A DNA stretch of 51,518 nt from NCBI GenBank assembly GCA_001465025.1, contig LNDO01000077.1, forward strand, positions 1 through 51,518, in the 5' to 3' direction. Positions 19,297 through 29,051 of the stretch are shown in pieces (the stretch's first letter is position 1; each line of letters begins with the position of its first letter). The stretch comes from Pseudomonas sp. Ga0074129 (lineage in GTDB: Bacteria; Pseudomonadota; Gammaproteobacteria; Pseudomonadales; Pseudomonadaceae). The translations under genes were made by a program, and so were the position numbers. The notes under the pieces were generated by a model. The model was not told where the DNA came from. It did no database searches and saw only the letters and a program-made list of their open reading frames with translations.

Positions 19297-22125
19297 TCAA
19301 ACCAGTTTAGCGATCAGCTCTCGCGCTTCCTGTTGCTGACCGTCGTTACCTTCGGTGATGACTTCATCGAGAATATCGCGGGCACCTTCTGTGTCCCCCA
19401 TGTCGATGTAGGCGCGAGCCAGATCAAGCTTGGTGGCTGTTTCATCAGTACCCGACAGGAAGTCGAAGTCATCGTCATTATCCAGCGCCGCCGAGGCAGT
19501 TGAGGAAGCAGCCGGCATATCAAAGCCCATTGGCTGATCCAAATCTTCAGTCAGCAGATCCAACTCGGCAGTCACCTCATCCAGTTGCGCGGCAAAGCTA
19601 TCGCTGGACGGCTGCGCTGGTGTTTCTTCACCCAGAGACAGATCAAAATCAGCCGAGAGATCAAAATCACCAGCAGGTTCATCCGCAGGGAGATCAAAAG
19701 AAGCATCTGCAATGGCAGGTGCCGCAACAGGCTCATCATCCAAACTCAGCAGGAAATCATCTTCAGCCGCCTCAGCAGGCTTGGCTGGCGTATCAAGATC
19801 AAGACTGAAGTCCGCCAGATCACTGCCCATGTCCAGACTGTCGCTAGCGCTGTTGTCCAAGGCAAGGTCGAAGTCCAAATCATCACCTTTGGGCTCGGCT
19901 TGCTCAACGGGGGAACTGAAATCGAGGTCATCCAGAGAGAGCTCATTGAGATCAGAACCGGCATGAGTGCCAGCGGCTGCTTGCAGGTCACGATCCATTT
20001 CGGACTCAAGGTCGTCCAGGCTCAGGTCAAATGCATCATCCTGATCACCCGTGACGGCCTTTGGAGCAGGATCATCAAGCGTCAAATCATCCAGACTGAA
20101 GCTGTCGAAGTTATCTTCGGCAACCGCTGCGCCAGCAATGCCTGCCACTGCTGCTACGGCCATGGCAGGGTACTTGGCTTTGATCATATCGACTTCAGCA
20201 GCGCTGCCGCCGATTTCACGCAGTTCGCTGTCCTGGCGGGCGAAACCATTGCGATCACCCATCTCAGCATGCACTTCCATCAATTTGAGACGCAGATCGC
20301 TGCGCTGAGGCTCCTCATTGATAGCAGTCTGCAAAAGCTCAGCGGCCTGAGGGAAACGCCCATAGGCGATATAAATATCCGCTTCACCCAACGCGTCACC
20401 GGTTTGCGCGGTAACACGCTCCTCGGTTTGCGCAGCGGCGGGCTGATCGTTCAGGTCATCGTTGAGTTCGGCAAAGCTGTCGTCCGGCAAGTCTAAGGCA
20501 TCGCCCAAGCTCGACTCACGATCTTCAGCGGCCAGGCTTTCTTGCAGTTCAGCTTCTTTCATCGCATTGCGACGCGAAAGCATCATCAGCGCAACCAACA
20601 GCACCAGCAAAGCACCGCCGCCTGCCACTCCCAGCAACATTGGGTTAGCCATCAGGTCATCAAGAGCACTTGTTTCAGGCTGTGGCTCAACAGCAGCGGG
20701 GGCAGCTTCAATAGCCGGGGCAACCGGAACCGGCTCGGCAGCCACCACCGGCGCAGGCTCTTCTGCAGCTACAGCAGGCGTTTCAGGCTGTGCGGCGGGC
20801 TCTTCGCTGTAATTGAAATCTGTTTCGGTCGGTTTTTCCGGCTCAACGACCGGGGCAACCGGGGCGACGTCTGCTGGTGCCTGCTCGGCAGCAGGCTCAG
20901 CAGGGGCAACCGAAGGTTCTACAGCCGCCGGGGCTTCAGGCGCGGCGACAGGTGCAACTGCTTTTCCTTGCGCAGCAAGGTCGGCTTGCAGCTTGGCCAT
21001 TTGATCGTCTTTGAGCTGAATCAAGCGCTGCAGTTTGTCGAGTTGGCTCTGCAGGTCGGTCATGCGGCCTTTCAGCTCATCATTTTCACGACGACTGGAG
21101 TCCAGGCTCTCCTGCGTCACAGCGAGCTTGTCGTTCAGCGCTTTACTGTCAGCCGCACCTTTATCACTGCCTGCCGTGGCCTTGCCGGCATCAGTAGCAA
21201 CCAGTTTGAGGTTGTCAGCAGGGGCAACAGTCGTAGGGGTCGCTGCTGCGCTGGTTCGCTTGGTGGCATCCAACTGACGAGCGCTTGCGGCTACGCTGCG
21301 ACCTTCACGCCAGGCGGCATTCTGCTCCGCCACTTGAGCCAGTGCTTCGCCCTGCGCACGCTTCGTGATTTGTTGCTCATCCGGCAGGCGCAAAACCTGG
21401 CCACTTTTAAGGCGATTGATGTTGCCGCCGATGAACGCTTCGGGGTTAAGGTCCTGAATCGCCAACATGGTTTGATGAACGCTGCCACCGGCACGCGCAC
21501 GCAGGGCAATTTCCCAAAGCGTGTCATTGGCGGTGGTCTTGTACTCATTGCCTTGCAGGGCCGGTGCGGCTGCGGCTGCCGGTGCAGCGGGCGCAACCGG
21601 ACGCGGCGTCGGGGCAGCTACTGCAGCAGGGCGCGGAGCAGGTGTAGGTGCGGGCGTTTGAATACGAGGCGCGGGGGCTGCAACTGGCAGCTGAGCCGAC
21701 GCAGGTATAACGCTTTGCGGGGTGTAAAGCGGCGGGTCCAGCAGTACGGTGTATTCACGCAATAAACGGCCATTAGGCCAGAGCACTTCCACCAGGAAAT
21801 TCAGGTAGGGCTCACGCATGGGTTTGGTAGACGTAACCCGGATGACGCTTTTGCCATTGGGTTTGAGCATCGGAGTGAACTTGAGGTCAGTTAAGAAGAA
21901 CTGACGTTCCACACCGGCTTTGGTAAACGCTTCGGGGCTTGCGAGAGTAGGAATAACCTCATTGGAAGCCAGATCACGCACTTCCAGCAATTCGATTTCC
22001 GCGACCAGCGGCTGATTGAGCGCCGACTGTAGAGTCACCTCACCCAGTCCCAGCGCGTGCGCCATACCGGATGACAGCGCCGAAGCAGCTGCAATTGCCA
22101 GCACCAGTTTGCGAACCCGAACCAT
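19297..22125 (-). CDS. fimV: FimV, peptidoglycan-binding motility hub protein
   Basis: FimV is an inner-membrane protein that binds peptidoglycan and organises the type IV pilus secretin and polar cAMP/twitching signalling. The 942-residue form starts at the ATG at 22125, giving a signal peptide (1-24, cut after AHA). Next come the FimV N-domain, a Pro/Ala-rich linker, a LysM domain (about 192-250), a coiled coil (about 325-385) and one membrane helix (496-517). The cytoplasmic half is very acidic, with repeated LDDL-type segments, and ends in the conserved FimV TPR motif (LDLARAYIDMGDTEGARDIL). A longer frame to 22260 has no ribosome site. Confidence 0.96.
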   Translation of the reverse strand: MVRVRKLVLAIAAASALSSGMAHALGLGEVTLQSALNQPLVAEIELLEVRDLASNEVIPTLASPEAFTKAGVERQFFLTDLKFTPMLKPNGKSVIRVTSTKPMREPYLNFLVEVLWPNGRLLREYTVLLDPPLYTPQSVIPASAQLPVAAPAPRIQTPAPTPAPRPAAVAAPTPRPVAPAAPAAAAAPALQGNEYKTTANDTLWEIALRARAGGSVHQTMLAIQDLNPEAFIGGNINRLKSGQVLRLPDEQQITKRAQGEALAQVAEQNAAWREGRSVAASARQLDATKRTSAAATPTTVAPADNLKLVATDAGKATAGSDKGAADSKALNDKLAVTQESLDSSRRENDELKGRMTDLQSQLDKLQRLIQLKDDQMAKLQADLAAQGKAVAPVAAPEAPAAVEPSVAPAEPAAEQAPADVAPVAPVVEPEKPTETDFNYSEEPAAQPETPAVAAEEPAPVVAAEPVPVAPAIEAAPAAVEPQPETSALDDLMANPMLLGVAGGGALLVLLVALMMLSRRNAMKEAELQESLAAEDRESSLGDALDLPDDSFAELNDDLNDQPAAAQTEERVTAQTGDALGEADIYIAYGRFPQAAELLQTAINEEPQRSDLRLKLMEVHAEMGDRNGFARQDSELREIGGSAAEVDMIKAKYPAMAVAAVAGIAGAAVAEDNFDSFSLDDLTLDDPAPKAVTGDQDDAFDLSLDDLESEMDRDLQAAAGTHAGSDLNELSLDDLDFSSPVEQAEPKGDDLDFDLALDNSASDSLDMGSDLADFSLDLDTPAKPAEAAEDDFLLSLDDEPVAAPAIADASFDLPADEPAGDFDLSADFDLSLGEETPAQPSSDSFAAQLDEVTAELDLLTEDLDQPMGFDMPAASSTASAALDNDDDFDFLSGTDETATKLDLARAYIDMGDTEGARDILDEVITEGNDGQQQEARELIAKLV

Positions 22126-22279
22126 AGCGTTATCCCTTGTTTTATCTTTTTTTCTCGACCAGCGAGAGGGTCTTGGAAATTGCCGCTTGCACCACCCGAA
22201 GGTGTAGCCCCATTCAGCAATCAACTCAGCCAGTATTGCCAAGCTCGAAAGATTCTTCAAATTTCTTGGTAAGTATCTT

Positions 22280-23290
22280 TTACAGATAGTGTTTTATCAA
22301 CAACTCGGCCAATTGCACAGCATTCAGCGCCGCGCCTTTTCGCACATTATCAGACGTAATCCACAAATTGAGTTCGGCTGGGTCGGTTAACCCGGCACGA
22401 ACCCGACCGACATAGATCACATCCTGCCCCACCGCATCACCGACAGCGGTTGGAAAATCATCCAATTCCACCAATTCAAGGGCGGGGGCCGTATCCAAGG
22501 ACGCATAAACGGCTTTCAGATCAATACTCGCCTCGGTTTGCAATGAAACACTCAGGCTATCGCCAAAAAAAACTGGGGCCTGGATGCAAGTCACTGCAAC
22601 GGGTAGATCGGGTAATGCCATCAACTGCTTAATGTCATCGGCAATCTGTCGCTCAAGCGCGCTGTGACCTTCAGCATCCGTTTGCTCAACCTGGGCCAGC
22701 AAATTAAACGCCATCTGCCGATCAAATAAACGCGGCTCGAGCGCGCGGGCATTGAGCAACTCAGCCGTTTGCCGGGCCAATTCTGCAACGGCCTCACGGC
22801 CACGACTGGATACCGCCAAGCAGGCAGTAACTGTCATGCGTTGTATACGGATGTGCGCAGGTAAGGCTGTCAGCACAGCCGACAGAGCAACCGCGCAAGC
22901 GCTTGGACTGGTTAGCAGGTAAGGCGCTTTCATCGCGGCCACAGCTTGCGGGTTGACCTCGGGCACCACGCGCGGCGCTTGCGCGGCAGTCAGTCCGCCG
23001 GCCAAATCAATCACCGCGCAGCCCGCAGCACCGGCCAAAGCAGCGTACTTCTGCGTCACCTTGCTGCCAGCAGCGAAGAAAACCAGGCGCACGCTGGAAA
23101 AATCGAACGTTTCCAAGTCGCGAACCCGCAGACTTTTGCCTTTAAAAGACAGCGCACGCCCGGCCGACTCACCACTGGCCAGCAGATGCACGGTAGCAAC
23201 TGGAAACTCACGCTCTTCCAATAACTGCACCAAGGCTTCGCCAACGCTACCAGTGGCGCCGATTACGGCAATGTCGAAGGTACGGGTCAT
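22280..23290 (-). CDS. aspartate-semialdehyde dehydrogenase paralogue, probably not an active Asd
   Basis: This 336-residue protein has the ASADH fold: NADP loop GATGSVGEAL at 11-20, AAGSKVTQKYA, and RVRAGLTDPAELNLWI near the end. In true enzymes the nucleophile lies in a PNCST motif. Here the matching segment is SPSACAV, so Ala131 occupies the Cys position and Cys132 is one residue late. The GHS histidine of the acceptor site is GDS here (Asp244). It therefore resembles the Usg-type paralogues found near asd and fimV/truA in gammaproteobacteria, of unknown role. A genuine asd gene lies immediately upstream. Confidence 0.85.
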   Translation of the reverse strand: MTRTFDIAVIGATGSVGEALVQLLEEREFPVATVHLLASGESAGRALSFKGKSLRVRDLETFDFSSVRLVFFAAGSKVTQKYAALAGAAGCAVIDLAGGLTAAQAPRVVPEVNPQAVAAMKAPYLLTSPSACAVALSAVLTALPAHIRIQRMTVTACLAVSSRGREAVAELARQTAELLNARALEPRLFDRQMAFNLLAQVEQTDAEGHSALERQIADDIKQLMALPDLPVAVTCIQAPVFFGDSLSVSLQTEASIDLKAVYASLDTAPALELVELDDFPTAVGDAVGQDVIYVGRVRAGLTDPAELNLWITSDNVRKGAALNAVQLAELLIKHYL

Positions 23291-23347
23291 GACAGGACTT
23301 CAAGGCAAATTGGCCGAGCACTGTATAGCCGGACCTTGCAAATGCAA

Positions 23348-23400
23348 AGAAGCGGGATGGTGTGCATTCGATTTAACTCGAAAACCCACCTCCCGCTTCT
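23348..23400 (-). terminator. terminator after asd
   Basis: AGAAGCGGGA (23348-23357) and TCCCGCTTCT (23391-23400) form a 10-bp stem that extends past a one-base bulge (GGTG/CACC), with a small inner hairpin (TTCGA/TCGAA) in the loop. On the minus strand it is followed by TTTGCATTT. A TATACA hexamer further along could be the -10 of the paralogue gene. Confidence 0.7.
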
Positions 23401-23436
23401 TATTGATCGCGTCAGTTGCGCGGTCTTAACGCCCTA

Positions 23437-24549
23437 CTAGCGCTCCAGCAGAATCCGCAACATACGGCGCAATGGTTCAGCCGCACCCCACAGCAGTTGG
23501 TCGCCCACGGTAAACGCACCGAGGTACTGCGAGCCCATGTTGAGCTTGCGCAGGCGACCGACCGGCACACTCAAGGTGCCCGTTACGGCGGTCGGGCCGA
23601 GATCGCGGATGCTGGCTTCGCGCTGGTTTGGCACCAGTTTGACCCAAGGGTTGTGCTGGCTGATCAAGCTTTCGATGTCTGCCATCGGCACGTCTTTGTT
23701 CAGCTTGATGGTCAGCGCCTGGCTGTGGCAACGCATAGCACCGATGCGCACGCACAGGCCATCGACCGGGATCGGGTTCTTGAAACGACCGAGAATCTTG
23801 TTGGTTTCGGCCTGCCCTTTCCACTCTTCACGGCTCTGCCCGTTCGGCAGTTCCTTGTCGATGTAGGGGATCAGGCTGCCCGCCAGCGGCACGCCGAAGT
23901 TATCCACCGGGAAGGACTCACCACGCATGGCTTCGGCCACTTTACGGTCGATATCCAGAATCGCGCTGGCAGGATCAGCCAGTTCATCAGCCACGGAGGC
24001 GTTGATCGCACCCATCTGCTTGATCAGCTCACGCATGTTTTGTGCGCCAGCGCCGGATGCCGCCTGATAGGTCATGGCGCTCATCCACTCAACCAGACCG
24101 GCTTCATACAAGCCGCCCAACGCCATCAGCATCAGGCTGACAGTGCAGTTACCGCCGATGTAGTTCTTGGTGCCAGCATCCAACTGCTGGTCGATCACTT
24201 TGCGGTTGACCGGGTCAAGCACGATCACCGAGTCATCAGCCATGCGCAGGCTAGAAGCCGCGTCGATCCAATAGCCCTGCCAACCGGCTTCGCGCAGCTT
24301 GGGGAACACTTCGCTGGTGTAGTCGCCGCCTTGGCAGGTCAGGATCACATCAAGACTTTTCAGCTCATCAATGTTGTAGGCGTCCTTCAAAGGCGCCGTT
24401 TCCTTGCCAATCGCCGGGCCATGGCCGCCGACATTGGAGGTGGTAAAGAACACCGGTTCGATCAAGTCGAAATCCTGCTCTTCCAGCATGCGCTGCATCA
24501 GCACGGAACCCACCATGCCACGCCAACCGATCAGACCTACACGTTTCAT
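23437..24549 (-). CDS. asd: aspartate-semialdehyde dehydrogenase
   Basis: Asd reduces aspartyl phosphate to aspartate semialdehyde, the branch point to lysine/diaminopimelate, threonine and methionine, and is usually essential. The 370 residues include the NADP loop [10 protein letters not shown], the nucleophile Cys135 in GGNCTVSL, and the histidine in RCHSQAL. The start is the ATG of MKRVGLIGW at 24549; the frame continues upstream without a plausible ribosome site. It follows leuB by 55 bases, which hold only a small hairpin (CCGCCG/CGGCGG). Confidence 0.97.
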   Translation of the reverse strand: MKRVGLIGWRGMVGSVLMQRMLEEQDFDLIEPVFFTTSNVGGHGPAIGKETAPLKDAYNIDELKSLDVILTCQGGDYTSEVFPKLREAGWQGYWIDAASSLRMADDSVIVLDPVNRKVIDQQLDAGTKNYIGGNCTVSLMLMALGGLYEAGLVEWMSAMTYQAASGAGAQNMRELIKQMGAINASVADELADPASAILDIDRKVAEAMRGESFPVDNFGVPLAGSLIPYIDKELPNGQSREEWKGQAETNKILGRFKNPIPVDGLCVRIGAMRCHSQALTIKLNKDVPMADIESLISQHNPWVKLVPNQREASIRDLGPTAVTGTLSVPVGRLRKLNMGSQYLGAFTVGDQLLWGAAEPLRRMLRILLER

Positions 24550-24604
24550 AACCACTACACCTATATAAGCTGACCGCCGAAGACCGTCCGGCGGGCCAGG
24601 AAGA

Positions 24605-25687
<1,083 letters not shown>

Positions 25688-25709
25688 GCTTTTCTCAACT
25701 CATTAAATC

Positions 25710-25732
25710 GGCGAGTGATGGATGCACTCGCC
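25710..25732 (-). other. intercistronic hairpin between leuD and leuB
   Basis: GGCGAGTG (25710-25717) pairs perfectly with CACTCGCC (25725-25732) around a 7-nt loop. No U run follows on the minus strand, so it more likely protects or tunes the leuCDB mRNA than ends it. Confidence 0.5.
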
Positions 25733-25738
25733 CGTTGA

Positions 25739-26386
25739 TTACTTGATGGCACCGAACAGCCAGGGGCTGCGCTGCTGATAGGTGCTTTCAAAGGTTTTGA
25801 TGGCATCGCTGTCCTGCAAGGTCAGGCCGATATCGTCCAGACCATTGAGCAGGCAGTGCTTGCGGAAGGCGTCGACCTCAAAGCTGTACTGCACGCCATC
25901 TGGACGAGTCACGGTTTGCGCCGCCAAATCAACGGTCAACTGGTAGCCAACGTTGGCCTCAGCCTGCTGGAACAGCACGTCTACTTCTTCCTCTTTGAGG
26001 ATGATCGGCAGCAGACCGTTCTTGAAGCTGTTGTTGAAGAAGATATCGGCAAAACTCGGTGCGATGATGGCGCGAAAGCCGTATTCCTCAAGTGCCCAGG
26101 GCGCGTGCTCGCGCGATGAGCCGCAACCGAAGTTCTCCCGTGCCAGCAGCACGCTAGCCCCTTGGTAGCGCGCAAAGTTCAGCACAAAATCCTGATTGAC
26201 CGGGCGCGTGGAGTTGTCTTGGTTCGGCTGACCGACATCGTGGTAGCGCCACTCATCGAACAGGTTCGGACCGAAGCCCGTACGCTTGATCGACTTCAAG
26301 AACTGCTTGGGGATGATCTGGTCGGTGTCGACGTTGGCGCGATCAAGCGGAGCAACCAGGCCGGTGTGTTGGGTAAAGGCTTTCAT
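25739..26386 (-). CDS. leuD: 3-isopropylmalate dehydratase small subunit
   Basis: LeuD is the swivelling small subunit of isopropylmalate isomerase and works with LeuC. At 215 residues it has the full length of the proteobacterial form. The substrate-binding motifs [12 protein letters not shown] and [15 protein letters not shown] are intact. It starts 11 bases after leuC with GAGG upstream, so both subunits come from one message in matching amounts. Confidence 0.97.
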   Translation of the reverse strand: MKAFTQHTGLVAPLDRANVDTDQIIPKQFLKSIKRTGFGPNLFDEWRYHDVGQPNQDNSTRPVNQDFVLNFARYQGASVLLARENFGCGSSREHAPWALEEYGFRAIIAPSFADIFFNNSFKNGLLPIILKEEEVDVLFQQAEANVGYQLTVDLAAQTVTRPDGVQYSFEVDAFRKHCLLNGLDDIGLTLQDSDAIKTFESTYQQRSPWLFGAIK

Positions 26387-26397
26387 CTATGTAGTCC

Positions 26398-27825
26398 TCA
26401 GGCCTGGATCAATTCACGCACATCGATAAAGCGACCGGTCACTGCTGCCGCAGCCGCCATCGCTGGGCTGACCAGGTGCGTACGTCCACCAGCACCTTGA
26501 CGGCCTTCGAAGTTACGGTTGGAGGTCGAGGCGCAATGCTCGCCATTGCCGAGTTTGTCCGGGTTCATCGCCAGGCACATGGAGCAGCCCGGTTCGCGCC
26601 ATTCAAAACCGGCCTCGATAAAGATCTTGTCCAACCCTTCCTGCTCAGCTTGCGCCTTGACCAGACCGGAGCCCGGTACCACCAGCGCCTGCTTGATGGT
26701 GCTGGCAACTTTGCGGCCTTTGGCCACCTCGGCGGCGGCGCGCAGGTCTTCGATGCGCGAGTTGGTGCATGAGCCGATAAACACGCGATCAAGCTGAATA
26801 TCGGTAATCGCCTGATTAGCCTGCAGCCCCATGTATTTCAGCGCGCGGATGATCGAATCTTTCTTCACCGGGTCGCTTTCAGCAGCCGGGTCCGGGACAT
26901 TCTGGTCCACAGCCAAGACCATTTCCGGCGAGGTGCCCCAGCTGACTTGCGGCTTGATGTCTTCCGCTTTCAGTGTGACCACGGTGTCGAACACCGCATC
27001 GGCGTCGGAAACCAAGTCCTGCCACTGCGCCACGGCGGCGTCCCAATCGGCACCTTTGGGCGCAAACGGGCGGCCTTCAACATAAGCAATGGTCTTCTCA
27101 TCCACCGCCACCAGGCCCACACGAGCGCCAGCTTCGATAGACATGTTGCAGATGGTCATGCGCCCTTCCAGCGACAAGTCGCGGATTGCACTGCCTGCGA
27201 ATTCCAGAGCGTGACCGTTACCGCCTGCGGTGCCGATTCGGCCGATTACGGCGAGCACGATGTCTTTGGCGGTGACGCCAAACGGCAGCTTGCCCTCGAC
27301 CAACACCTGCATGTTCTTCATCTTCTTGGCCACCAGGCACTGGGTTGCCAGTACATGCTCGACCTCGGAAGTGCCGATGCCGTGGGCCAATGCGCCGAAT
27401 GCGCCGTGGGTGGAGGTGTGGGAGTCGCCGCACACCACGGTCATGCCCGGCAAGGTAGCGCCCTGCTCCGGGCCGACCACGTGGACGATGCCCTGGCGCA
27501 CGTCGTTCATCTTGAATTCGAGGATGCCGAAGGCATCGCAGTTTTCATCCAGGGTTTGCACCTGAATACGCGACACTTCATCAGCAATGGCTTCCAGACC
27601 GCCCTGGCGTTCAGCCTTGGTGGTCGGCACGTTGTGATCCGGGGTAGCGATGTTGGCGTCGATGCGCCATGGCTTGCGGTTTGCCAGACGCAGCCCTTCG
27701 AAGGCCTGAGGCGAGGTCACTTCATGGAGGATATGACGGTCGATGTAGATCAGCGATGAACCATCATCACGGCGCTTCACCTCGTGCATGTCCCAGAGCT
27801 TGTCGTACAACGTTTTGCCGGCCAT
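26398..27825 (-). CDS. leuC: 3-isopropylmalate dehydratase large subunit
   Basis: LeuC is the aconitase-type subunit carrying a [4Fe-4S] cluster. Cluster ligands are visible as the Cys in GSCTNSR and the two in GCSMCLA. The HTSTHGAFG and CGDSH segments are also typical. The ATG at 27825 ([11 protein letters not shown]) has GAGGGA seven bases upstream, giving 475 residues; longer frames are less likely. It is the first gene of leuC-leuD-leuB and is divergent from a LysR regulator, with a good promoter in the gap (27888-27916). Confidence 0.97.
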   Translation of the reverse strand: MAGKTLYDKLWDMHEVKRRDDGSSLIYIDRHILHEVTSPQAFEGLRLANRKPWRIDANIATPDHNVPTTKAERQGGLEAIADEVSRIQVQTLDENCDAFGILEFKMNDVRQGIVHVVGPEQGATLPGMTVVCGDSHTSTHGAFGALAHGIGTSEVEHVLATQCLVAKKMKNMQVLVEGKLPFGVTAKDIVLAVIGRIGTAGGNGHALEFAGSAIRDLSLEGRMTICNMSIEAGARVGLVAVDEKTIAYVEGRPFAPKGADWDAAVAQWQDLVSDADAVFDTVVTLKAEDIKPQVSWGTSPEMVLAVDQNVPDPAAESDPVKKDSIIRALKYMGLQANQAITDIQLDRVFIGSCTNSRIEDLRAAAEVAKGRKVASTIKQALVVPGSGLVKAQAEQEGLDKIFIEAGFEWREPGCSMCLAMNPDKLGNGEHCASTSNRNFEGRQGAGGRTHLVSPAMAAAAAVTGRFIDVRELIQA

Positions 27826-27887
27826 CAGCGGATCCCTCATCAGCGTCTTTCTATGCCTGGGCGAATAGCCCTTTGGCTTATGTGACA

Positions 27888-27916
27888 ATCCTATGGACTT
27901 GAATGAAATTACTCAA
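27888..27916 (-). promoter_or_regulatory. sigma-70 promoter of leuCDB
   Basis: On the minus strand TTGAGT (27911-27916) and TAGGAT (27888-27893) are 17 bases apart, about 60 bases upstream of the leuC start. The short leader has no leucine-rich leader peptide, so attenuation is unlikely. Confidence 0.65.
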
Positions 27917-27921
27917 ATTCA
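27900..27921. promoter_or_regulatory. candidate LysR-type operator
   Basis: TGAAT (27900-27904) and ATTCA (27917-27921) are inverted repeats within an AT-rich gap, with T-N-A spacing like LysR boxes. The site overlaps the -35 and spacer of the leuC promoter, so the divergent LysR protein could regulate leuCDB. Confidence 0.4.
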
Positions 27922-28037
27922 TATTTTTTATTCGAAAGATTCCTTAGCGGAATAGCGCTACTCTGCGAACACTGAGCCGCCAGAATGCTTCGCCATTCTT
28001 ATGCGCCTTTATGGCTATTACTTGGAGTCCGTGCGTT

Positions 28038-28943
28038 ATGGATCTCGCTACCCTCAATGCGTTTATCGCCATCGCCGAGCTGGGCAGCTTTTCAGAAGCG
28101 GCAGAGCGCCTGCACTTGACGCAACCGGCCGTGAGCAAGCGCATCGCCAGCCTGGAACAACAACTGAGTGTGCGCCTGTTTGACCGCCTTGGCCGTGAGG
28201 TCAGCCTGACCGAGGCAGGTCGCGCCCTGCTGCCGCGTGCATATCAAATTCTCAATGTGCTTGATGACACGCGCCGCGCGCTGACCAATCTCAATGGCGA
28301 GATATGCGGTCGCCTGACACTCGCCACCAGCCATCACATCGGCCTGCATCGCCTGCCGCCCTTGCTGCGTGCCTTTACCCGCGCCCACCCGCAAGTGGCC
28401 TTGGACATTCAGTTTCTTGACTCTGAAGTGGCCTACGAAGAAGTGCTGCACGGCCGCGCTGAACTGGCCGTGATCACCCTCGCCCCGGAAACCCGCGAAC
28501 CCGTGCATGCGGTGGCGGTATGGGATGACCCGTTGGACTTTGTAGCGGCGCCCGAGCACCCGCTGGCCCGCAATCAAGCCATCACCCTGGCCGATGTGGC
28601 CCATCATCCAGCCGTGTTTCCAGGCGGCAATACCTTTACTCATCATATTGTGCGACGCCTGTTCGAAGCCCAGGGGCTAACGCCCAACATCGCCATGAGC
28701 ACCAACTACCTGGAAACCATCAAGATGATGGTGTCTATCGGCCTGGCTTGGAGCGTTCTGCCGCGCACCATGCTTGATGAACAAGTGGCGCGCTTGCCAC
28801 TGCCAGGCATTCAACTGACGCGCCAACTCGGCTACATCAGCCACACCGAACGCACCTTATCCAACGCTGCGCGAGCCTTTATGAATCTGCTCGACGCCCA
28901 GCGCGATGACCTTGCGCAGGTCAGCGCGAAGCAGCTAACGTGA
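28038..28943 (+). CDS. LysR-family transcriptional regulator, divergent from leuCDB
   Basis: This 301-residue regulator has an N-terminal winged helix (about 2-60; AFIAIAELGSFSEAAERL and TQPAVSKRIASLE) and a C-terminal periplasmic-binding-type effector domain. The ATG at 28038 has GGAG ten bases upstream; an upstream in-frame start adds nine residues without support. Its head-to-head position with leuC and a palindrome in the shared promoter suggest control of leucine synthesis. The effector (for example isopropylmalate) is a guess from position only. Confidence 0.9.
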   Translation: MDLATLNAFIAIAELGSFSEAAERLHLTQPAVSKRIASLEQQLSVRLFDRLGREVSLTEAGRALLPRAYQILNVLDDTRRALTNLNGEICGRLTLATSHHIGLHRLPPLLRAFTRAHPQVALDIQFLDSEVAYEEVLHGRAELAVITLAPETREPVHAVAVWDDPLDFVAAPEHPLARNQAITLADVAHHPAVFPGGNTFTHHIVRRLFEAQGLTPNIAMSTNYLETIKMMVSIGLAWSVLPRTMLDEQVARLPLPGIQLTRQLGYISHTERTLSNAARAFMNLLDAQRDDLAQVSAKQLT

Positions 28944-28970
28944 GCTGATAACGATAAGAAAGGTTTCTGC

Positions 28971-29051
28971 ATGACTCAGCCCAAACGCTTAGCCAACGCC
29001 CACGGAAGCCACGCCCACAAAGGAGCGCTTGGCCGTGGCCAAACACTCTGA
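28971..29051 (+). CDS. possible 26-codon upstream ORF overlapping the PAS gene
   Basis: An ATG with AAGAAAGG seven bases upstream opens a frame starting MTQPKRLANAHGSHAHKG and ending at TGA. It overlaps the start of the PAS gene by 17 bases in another frame, so its translation could couple to that gene. The peptide is basic and His-rich, and I recognise no family. Chance is quite possible. Confidence 0.25.
   Translation: MTQPKRLANAHGSHAHKGALGRGQTL

Noticed and set aside
22126-22260. Extra 45 codons at the start of fimV
   Set aside because: They would bury the signal peptide, and the ATG at 22125 has an AAGGGA ribosome site.
23416-24573. 385-codon open frame antisense to asd, and a 382-codon one antisense to deaD (7171-8319)
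   Set aside because: Both lie entirely over well-supported genes and have low-complexity compositions typical of shadows.
27826-27887. Leucine attenuator leader before leuC
   Set aside because: The expected leader is only about 55 nt and contains no Leu-codon-rich peptide or alternative hairpins.
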